Assembly: GCA_963575645.1 (NCBI GenBank)
Contig: OY754468.1
Coordinates: forward strand, 10,974,001 to 11,038,000
DNA length: 64,000 bases
Source of the DNA: Xanthostigma xanthostigma
Taxonomy: Eukaryota; Arthropoda; Insecta; Raphidioptera; Raphidiidae
Reading direction: 5' to 3'
The notes beneath the pieces were generated by a model, which did not search any database, was not told the DNA's origin, and saw only the letters and a program-made list of their open reading frames with translations. This document shows, piece by piece, positions 57,052 to 64,000 of the stretch. Position 1 is the stretch's first letter, and each line of letters starts with the position of its first letter. A program made the position numbers and the translations under genes.

Positions 57052-58090
57052 TTCAAGATCCCGATTTGGCTCGAACTTCATCCATTGAGTTTTCTAATGG
57101 AATTTTGATAATATAATGCATTAATAAAGAAAAATTGATTTGGTTGCCATTCAATTTCTTAGCACAGCTATTTTTAAGGTAGTACAAACACCAAGGCAAT
57201 TTTAAATAAAAGGCTTGATTTTTTTTTATATGTAGTTGGACTAAGTCTAAACCAATTCTGAAAATTTTAGGGGTTTTGCCCGATTATTTAAATAAATAAA
57301 TGACTTCAAAAGTAGGCATATTTAACATTGGCTTTATGGTAAAACTGTAGATGGATGATATGTTTTCATTGATTTCTCCAAAACTAGTCGATGGAAATTA
57401 AAAAGAAACTATTTAAATTAAAGTCAAAACTTTAATAAATTATTGAAAACAAAAAAACACCGTTGTGCCCGACTAATTAAAAAGATATTTAATTAAAAAG
57501 ATTAAATATCTTTTTAATTAGTCGGGCACAACGGGTTTTTTTGTTTTTAATAATTTATTAAGGTTTTAACTTTAATTTAAATAGTTTTTTTTTTTAATTT
57601 CCATCGACTAGTTTTGGAGAAATCAATGAAAACATATCATCCATCTACCGAAATATTAAAAAAAATCAAGCTTTTTATTTGTAGTTGCCTTGGTGCTCGT
57701 ACTACCTTATTCGTTGCCATGGTCACCTACATACAAAATGTTCCACGTGTTCGCAATAAAATTATCTACATTTTTCACTATAGGAAACCCTAGAACTGCA
57801 AAATACTAATTCGAAGGTGCCTGTCTACCTGATTTTATGCCAGGAATCAAAATGCCGACCAAATTGTGGCATTTTATATACCTAAATATTTTACTTTCGA
57901 TTGGTAATAAATTTATCAGAAAACTCGATAACTACATTTAACAACTTAATTTTTTTATTAGAAATAGCTGCGCCAAGAAATTAAATGACAACCAAATCAA
58001 TTTTTCTTTATTAATACATTACATTATCAAAATTAAAATTTCATTAGAAAACTCGATGGGTGGAGATCGAGCCAAATCGGGATCTTGTAC
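57052..58090. mobile_element. Fold-back element split by a TTAA MITE
   Basis: The left arm (57052-57172: CAAGATCCCGATTTGGCTCG, AATGCATTAATAAAGAAAAA, TTGATTTGGTTGCCATT) is inverted at 57962-58088 (AATGACAACCAAATCAA, TTTTTCTTTATTAATACATT, CGAGCCAAATCGGGATCTTG). The MITE at 57178-57706 sits inside, so this element is the older one. Confidence 0.8.
57178..57706. mobile_element. Fold-back MITE, TTAA target, copy 2
   Basis: Nearly identical to 44331-44862 by eye over most blocks, but with the asymmetric internal part in the opposite orientation. Flanks are TTAA (57174-57177) and TTAT (57707-57710, one change). Confidence 0.8.
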
Positions 58091-58615
58091 TATTAGTGGA
58101 CGGTAAGTTTTACAGTTTTCAATTAAAAAAAAAAAAACACTGACACGCAATTTAACACTTTAATCAAACGTGATTTTTTAAATAAAAAAACCATTAAACC
58201 CTATCCATTAATTTCAATATTGAAACATTTATTGATGAACAATATCTTGCACTAGAATTTTTATCAGAATATGTTTTTTAATCTAGCTTGTGCAACATAT
58301 GGATGGACACCCTGTATATTTATTATACTATCTGTATTTAAATATGTAGAAACAAGAAGATAGCCATTAGGTCATATTATCATATATATAATCATATACG
58401 AACCCAAAATCATACGAACAAGGAGATTTTAACAAGGTTGATGGTCGCCCATTTTTTATCAGCTTTCTATCAAGCTAAGCAATAACCGTTACATTTATTG
58501 ACCGATATCGATCAAGCTTTTGAATATCGTAAATGCAACGAAATCATTTCGTAGCTAACAGAAAATGATTCGCTAAATTTCATAACCATCCACTATTACT
58601 GTATTTTCTATGGAT
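58091..58615. other. Nothing recognised
   Basis: AT-rich with no features. Confidence 0.3.
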
Positions 58616-58626
58616 GACATCCAAAA

Positions 58627-58830
58627 ACTTTCCAAATCGAAATAGATACAGGAGCCAGTGTGTGCTATCAAATTCAATGAGTCGTTTTCTACTGGTCGTG
58701 CGTCATACTGACTTGTCTTATCAAAATGCGATGAGTTCATTTAGATCGAATGGTGCAAGACTCAATTTTCAATTAAAAACAAATCTTTTAAGAATCGGTG
58801 ACGCCCCAGTTCTTTTACGAATTATAAAAT
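58627..58830 (+). pseudogene. Possible LTR-retrotransposon protease fragment
   Basis: The frame reads TFQIEIDTGASVC at 58627-58665. D-T-G-A-S preceded by a hydrophobic beta-strand is the retropepsin active-site motif of Gypsy/Pao polyproteins. The frame then shifts or stops. No reverse transcriptase or LTRs were seen nearby. Confidence 0.4.
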
Positions 58831-59304
58831 AAAGTGCAAAACGAATCCAGCGAGTTGGAGGAAAGTCGATGGTCGAAGATGTTTGTACGCTTTGCTACGA
58901 AATCATTCTCATATCTCAGAAGATCAAGTCTGAGGACGAGCAATGGGTCCTTGTAGACCGGAAGATATTACAGACACTGGAATAGACTCGAAATATTTTA
59001 AGTTAGATTTTGAGCGATATGATTTTGGGATTCGTGCGTTATTATATATATATATTATTGGTTTGAATGTATGTATATATATGTAACACAATACAGAGTT
59101 AGATACACATTTCTGCATTAAATCGATAAGTTAGTTTAGCAGGTGCATTTATTATAATGAGGGTAGGGTATTGGGATGTATTATCACAGTCAGAGCTGAT
59201 GTGCTCAGTCAACCACCTTCAGGCACTCACTTGGTCCACCGAATTATACCGATCGACTTGTTTGAATTTTGACTAGAAAGAACTTCTTTCTGCTATCTTA
59301 ATTA
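58831..59304. other. Nothing recognised
   Basis: Contains a (TA)n tract at about 59044-59057; no coding signal. Confidence 0.3.
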
Positions 59305-60046
59305 TATACAGAGTTATTCAAATGTTCCGGAACGCCTTAATGCCTCTTATCTGGTAAGCCGGACTAAAAATGTCAAAATCGTTTCCTTAATAATTTTTTC
59401 GTATCTATCGAATGGTGCAATTATATTTTGGGCCCGAAAGCTCTAAAAAAGTCCCGTAGGGCCCTACTTTCAAATTTTAAATAGAAACCATACTTTTTTA
59501 TTTCATATTCGAATTTTGCGGAAAATTTAGTACTATTTTAATCATCGGGTCCTATGGAGAGCCCTTAAGAAATCAATACTTTATAGGTGCCTAAAGTTCG
59601 ATTTCGAACCTTAAGGACCCTTTGTGGGGCTCCTAAAAAGATCTAAAATTGTCCAGAGTTGAGATATTTAACCCAAGACGTATTTAAACCTTTTTAGGGG
59701 CCCTACAAAGGGACCTTAAAGTTCAAAATCGAGCTTTAGACACCTATGAAGTATCGATTAGTAAAATTTCTCTTACAAAGGGCCCGAGGATAAAAAATAC
59801 TAAGACGTATTCGTACGTAAAATTTTCCGCTAAATCCAAATATGAAATAAAAAAATACAGTCCCCATTTAAAATTTCAAAGTTGGGCCCAACGGTACCCT
59901 TTTAGGGCCCTCGGGTCCCAAATCTAATTATGCCATTCGATAGACAAGAAGAAGTTATTGAAAAAACCATTTTAACATTTTTATTCCGGCTTCCCCGATA
60001 AGAAATATTAAGCGGTTCCCGAACTTTTGAAACATCCGGTATTATA
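59305..60046. mobile_element. Large fold-back element (arms about 330 bp)
   Basis: Left TCAAATGTTCCGGAACGCCT, TAATGCCTCTTATCTGG and AGCCGGACTAAAAATG pair with right CATTTTTATTCCGGCT, CCCCGATAAGAAATATTA and AGCGGTTCCCGAACTTTTGA. Inner GGGCCCGAAAGCTC and AACCTTAAGGACCCTTTGT blocks are inverted too. GGGCCC recurs several times. No coding frame. Confidence 0.85.
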
Positions 60047-60299
60047 ATATAAATCTACAGTTAATTTTAGACACAATAATAGTATATAATATATGTTATT
60101 TATGAACTCCATCTAAATTCTAACGTAACGAAAATAACCACTGGAACATTTACCCGAGCGACTGCAATTCCTTTTTTTTTGCTGAGGTAGACAACTTTCG
60201 GGCGCAGTCTGGGTATTCTTTGTGAATTAATTGATTTCGAATTACAGCAAAACTTTTTAATCATATACAAATATAGAAAGACGCGCGATCGTTTCTAGT

Positions 60300-61232
60300 T
60301 TATGTGGTTTTCATCTTTTTATAGGGCTGTATGACAACGTTGTTGTTGTTCGATTGGGCGAGCGAGGCCGTGGCGGCGACCGAGACAGGCGTTATCGAAC
60401 TGGCCAGAGAATAGGGTGGCATGTGATGGTGATGGTGTGCAGTTGTCAACAGGGTCTGGTGATTGACCAGCTGTTGATGTAAAGCGGGATTGGTTGCGTA
60501 CGGGTTTGCAGCGAAAGGCAAATGTTGACGCAGAAGCGAGTACGGATTGAATACCGCGGTCGGAGGCGGTGGACGCGACGTGGCCGCCGCCGCCGCAGCC
60601 GCCGCGGCAGCGTAAGGCAACAGACCCTGAGCCGACGCAGTTTGGAACGGCGAGGCGAAGCCTAAACTGGCCAGATGCTGTACGGACGCAACGTGCATCG
60701 GAAAGCGAGGAATTGACGGGGCCGGCGGAGGCGGCATCGACACGGATGCGGCGGCAGCGGCGGCCTGTTTGTTTAGCGCAACGCCCGTATAGGTCAGCGC
60801 GTTCAGCTGTTGATTCATCGAGCTGTTGACGGCCGCCACCTTTTTCGCGTAATTCTGTTGCGCTACCTCTTTGGCTATCGCTGCCGCGTCCGGCATTATG
60901 GGAGGCGGGAGCGGTGGAGGTGGTTGGGGAGTCGACGCGTTCGGCAGCAGGCCCCCCCTCGCAGCAGCGGCGGCGGAGTCCGTCTGCACGTCGGCGGCGG
61001 CTGGTGCAGGCAGTGCGGGGAGCGAGCGGGGCGAAGGCTCTGAGGCCACGCTTGTGGCCGGCGAGCCGGTGACGGGTATAGCGGGCGGTGGGGTTGAGTA
61101 CTCACATGACACGGGCACAAATGGCTGCTGCAATTGCATCAGCTGTTGATACGTTGTCGCGCTAGGCTGATACACTGGTACGCCCGACTTATCGGTGGCC
61201 GGTCGCTTGTATGGCACCATGCCGGGGAAGGC
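60300..61232 (-). CDS. mbl: Muscleblind RNA-splicing regulator, last coding exon
   Basis: The exon starts after the acceptor TTGTTCCAG at 61233 and runs 310 codons to TAA at 60302-60300, in phase 0. It opens FPGMVPYKRPATDKSGVPVY and continues with TTYQQLMQLQQPFVPVSCEY, the conserved block after the zinc fingers of insect muscleblind. The rest is low-complexity: alanine runs, PPPP tracts, a five-histidine run and asparagine run, ending IQPYKKMKTT. Muscleblind proteins bind YGCY-type RNA through CCCH fingers and control alternative splicing in muscle and nerve; the finger exons must lie beyond 64000 on this strand. The exon is far GC-richer than its surroundings. Long frames on the opposite strand are shadows of its alanine/proline codons. 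The gene is known to span long introns and have many isoforms in flies. Confidence 0.93.
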   Translation of the reverse strand, partial: AFPGMVPYKRPATDKSGVPVYQPSATTYQQLMQLQQPFVPVSCEYSTPPPAIPVTGSPATSVASEPSPRSLPALPAPAAADVQTDSAAAAARGGLLPNASTPQPPPPLPPPIMPDAAAIAKEVAQQNYAKKVAAVNSSMNQQLNALTYTGVALNKQAAAAAASVSMPPPPAPSIPRFPMHVASVQHLASLGFASPFQTASAQGLLPYAAAAAAAAAATSRPPPPTAVFNPYSLLRQHLPFAANPYATNPALHQQLVNHQTLLTTAHHHHHMPPYSLASSITPVSVAATASLAQSNNNNVVIQPYKKMKTT

Positions 61233-62792
61233 CTGGAACAAGACAAGACAAAACAACGCGACGATCAGTCATCTGTTTTAATTATTGACTTTTTTTTGCT
61301 TCCCCCCTCCATAAATATCTACGCCCTTGTCTTGAATTCAGGGGAGGGTAAGGTATTAAAAAATTGTTTTTCTTTTCTTTTTTTATTCGATTGTCTGAAT
61401 GAAGAACCTTTCAGAAATATTGTGTACAAATTTGAGACGGATCGGAACAAAACTAACGAAGATACAGCAGTTTAAGCAACCGTGCCTCAAACATGACTCA
61501 GCGCACCAGAAATTACTTGCCTGATCCGAGCGCGCTATTGTTACCTGGAAGAAGGCAGAATTTGTCGGAGACAGGAGCAAAAAGATGCTTTAGACATTAT
61601 GGATGATGACAACAACATCCTTTATGGACCTGGCATCGATGATTCAGTGTGAGGTAAGCCGATAAAACTCGCTTATGCGTTTTATTCTAAATTTTTTGGT
61701 GTTGAACTTTAAAACGTTTTTCCCACATCCCACGTTTTCAAAGTCGGTGGCCCTCATAATTTCAAAACTACTGCACCGATTCTTTTGAAATTTTAAACAC
61801 TACTTTTGTACATAATTTACGAGGTAACGCTGGAGAGTTTTTTTCAAATTTTTCAATATTTTTTATTTTATGATAACAAATTGTCCGATTTTTTTTGCAA
61901 AATTTGCGTTTTTCACTTCAAAGTGTTCCTAAAAATTGAAATTTCGAAAAACCCTTCCAGCGTTACCTGTGGAAAGCGATTATCTAACAACAAAAATTTC
62001 CTTTTTGATTTCAGATGATCCAGCACCAAGTTATCAGGGGCACCGCAATTCTACTTTTTTCTGAGACGCTTCCTAATAAATGCTGCCATTGCCGTATTTT
62101 TCAATATTTCTACATGAAAATTTTACAAAATATTCTTCAAATGTTATACTTTGATGTACCATTGGTTTTAATAAATAGATTTCAACTGTGTTGGGGAAAA
62201 AATTCACAAAAACGTGCCTTTTTTGTACGAATTAACCTTACCCTTCAATATTCGGAAAGCAATTTTTCAATACAACTTCTGCATCATACAGTAAGCAACT
62301 CGAACTACACACAAAGTAGTAATTTCAAAAAAGTGAATAAATCCGACCTTGAATACGAAATAGACAGACGACTGCAGACTTTAACAAAAAAAAAAAAAAA
62401 CAGTTGGCAACTTAAAAAAAAAAATATACGACTTACAAAATTTTCATAGTAGAATGATCCAACTGACTTCATGTCCATCTGAAAACAAAAACAGTTTTAT
62501 TAGTACGGTGACATTGTTGCGGCAAAAAAATCAAACTGGATGGAGAAACAGAAAACAAAAAACCTTTATAATCAAACGGGAATAGAACACACTGTACAAA
62601 ACTTTAAAAAATTCACATGAAATCATCTAAACATAAAAAAAATAAGTCAACAGATTACCATAAATAATTACTATGTGATCATCTATATATATGTTGTGCA
62701 AAAAGAAGAACAGAGCGTTCGATGGCTACTTATGACAGAATTCGCAATTCTAGACTGTATAGTGTAAAAATTATTTTAATTTCATCCCCAAA
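61233..62792 (-). other. Muscleblind intron (3' part)
   Basis: The polypyrimidine tract and acceptor precede the exon. Within the intron, GGTAACGCTGGAGAGTTTTT (about 61823) and AAAACCCTTCCAGCGTTACC (about 61951) are inverted, a small fold-back. A plus-strand 144-codon frame at 62015-62449 is lysine/asparagine-rich and not recognised. Confidence 0.5.
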
Positions 62793-63310
62793 GAACCTCG
62801 CACAAATCTTATGGGATTTGGTTCTCGGTTAAATTGATCGAAAATGATTTTATTTTATAGTTTAAAGGTCGCTAAGAAAAAGTGTCCATGGGCGCATAGC
62901 CTATAAAAACCGATAGATTTTTAGCTACATATATGTTTAGCGCGATATTAGATATAGAGATATCCATTGAATTCACAATCTTAAAATAATCCTAAGCTCT
63001 AGAAATGTTTTCGAGTGCGCTGAATCCGAACATGACATTATTATTATATACAGGGTGACACCTTCCAACATTGCCTAGTTTTCGACTATTTTTCTATTTC
63101 TAAAAAAAAGCACAACGTGGTACATGTTTGTGAATTCAATGGATATCCCTAGATCTAAAATCTCGCTAAACATATCTGTAACTAAAAATCTATTGGTTTT
63201 TAGGCTATGCGACCATGGACATTTTTTCTTAGCGCCCTTTAAACTATGAAATAGAACCATTTTCGATCAATTTAACCGTGAACCAAATCCCATAATGTTT
63301 GTGCGGGATC
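62793..63310. mobile_element. Fold-back element copy (CCCCGCACAAACC family) in muscleblind intron
   Basis: Ends GAACCTCGCACAAATCTTAT and the inverse of ATGTTTGTGCGGGATC. Arms and core (CAGGGTGACACCTTCCAACA) match the copies at 9.1, 40.1 and 43.4 kb. Confidence 0.85.
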
Positions 63311-63624
63311 TTTTCACAAACAAGCGCGACATTTAAAAAAATCAGCAGTAAGTAAAATTTGTTAGCTGCTTGTTGGTGCAACTGCAGGGATAAATTAAAA
63401 AGTTGTAAACTGTAACTGTGTAAATGTTTGTTCCACTCACGAGTTCCACACTCTTCCGCACTTGTAGTAAATCTAGTAAATCTAGAGTGAACCAGTTATA
63501 AAAAAAGTCAAAGCAGACAAATCATTACATCGCTTTACACGACTCACGTTTCATGCAAGTCGTAGTTCAAATTTTAAAATCAGTTTGAAAATGCAGTAAA
63601 ATTTTCAACCTGTCGGGACTAATC
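63311..63624. other. Muscleblind intron, nothing recognised
   Basis: No coding or repeat feature beyond a short GTAAATCTA duplication near 63466-63485. Confidence 0.3.
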
Positions 63625-63632
63625 GACTAGTG

Positions 63633-63935
63633 CAGGGGTGGCGAACCTATGGCACGCGTGCCACAGGTGACGCGACAGATTATTATGAACACGGCATTGA
63701 TTGACGTGCAACATCGAAATAATTAAAAATATGCTAGATGTGGAAAAAAATTGACTTATAACAAATACGAAAAAGTTTCATAGCGCTCAGTGTATTATCG
63801 AAATTATTCTTTTCATATAGGTATGTTTGATTAATTTTTTGACAACTAAGTTTCTTCGGTTGCTTGTTGGCGTGCTTACATTAAAATTTTCTGGAAAAAA
63901 TTGGCACGTTTATGTAGAAAGGTTCGCCACCCCTG
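63633..63935. mobile_element. hAT-type MITE (CAGGGGTGGCGAACC)
   Basis: Ends CAGGGGTGGCGAACC and GGTTCGCCACCCCTG are perfect inverses. Flanks are a perfect 8-bp duplication GACTAGTG (63625-63632 and 63936-63943). TGGCACGCGTGCCA is a small internal palindrome. Non-coding. Confidence 0.92.
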
Positions 63936-64000
63936 GACTAGTGTATTTTCAACATCTTCTTCGTTTTCACGTCGCGACAGCGATAGACCAATCAGAAAAA

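Noticed and set aside
60569..61475. Long plus-strand open frames over the muscleblind exon
   Set aside because: They are shadows of GC-rich alanine, proline and serine codons on the minus strand; the minus-strand protein has the conserved muscleblind block.
61600..62012. Possible plus-strand intron between GAGGTAAGCC and GATTTCAGATG
   Set aside because: The flanking frames contain stops and do not join to a recognisable protein.
62015..62449. 144-codon plus-strand frame
   Set aside because: Lysine-rich poly(A)-derived end, no recognised family, and location within the muscleblind intron.

Overview
This is AT-rich eukaryotic nuclear DNA from an arthropod, most likely an insect. The evidence is GT-AG introns inside conserved animal genes, a muscleblind exon with the insect-type conserved block, and dense small DNA transposons (Helitron, hAT, PIF/Harbinger, piggyBac-like and pogo-like) plus long fold-back elements. 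The transposon end sequences are of a type common in insects; a hemipteran such as an aphid is possible but not proven. No bacterial, CRISPR or rRNA features were seen.

Gene layout. A complete three-exon Rab-family small GTPase (207 codons) lies at 4478-5572 (+). A complete seven-exon NFS1 cysteine desulfurase (446 codons) lies at 6882-14699 (+), and its introns are swollen by nested transposons. On the minus strand, the last coding exon of a muscleblind splicing regulator is at 61232-60300; its upstream exons lie beyond the window's right edge. Further downstream on the same strand, three short exons (38059-38010, 34681-34597, 33412-33231) have matching reading phases and encode two tandem CCCH zinc fingers followed by a stop. 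They may be alternative 3' exons of muscleblind or the end of a separate CCCH gene; the 5' part was not found.

Repeat layout. 0-4 kb: pogo-like and Harbinger-like remnants with a Penelope-like fragment. 15-21.4 kb: a multi-copy segmental duplication carrying hAT elements, a Harbinger insertion, a LINE 3' end with a paralogous empty site, and a segment inverted between palindromic elements. 21-33 kb: almost no recognisable coding sequence, with scattered transposons and one element having 20-bp subterminal repeats. 36-60 kb: many fold-back elements (long inverted arms around a small core), several present in two to four copies. Two small Harbinger-type elements still carry MADF-domain coding remnants (39.1 and 55.6 kb).

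Functionally the genes are independent: vesicle-traffic GTPase, mitochondrial iron-sulfur assembly, and RNA processing. I found no convincing novel multi-gene system. The observations most worth checking are the CCCH exon chain, the palindrome-bounded inversion, the fold-back families and the altered switch II of the Rab protein.
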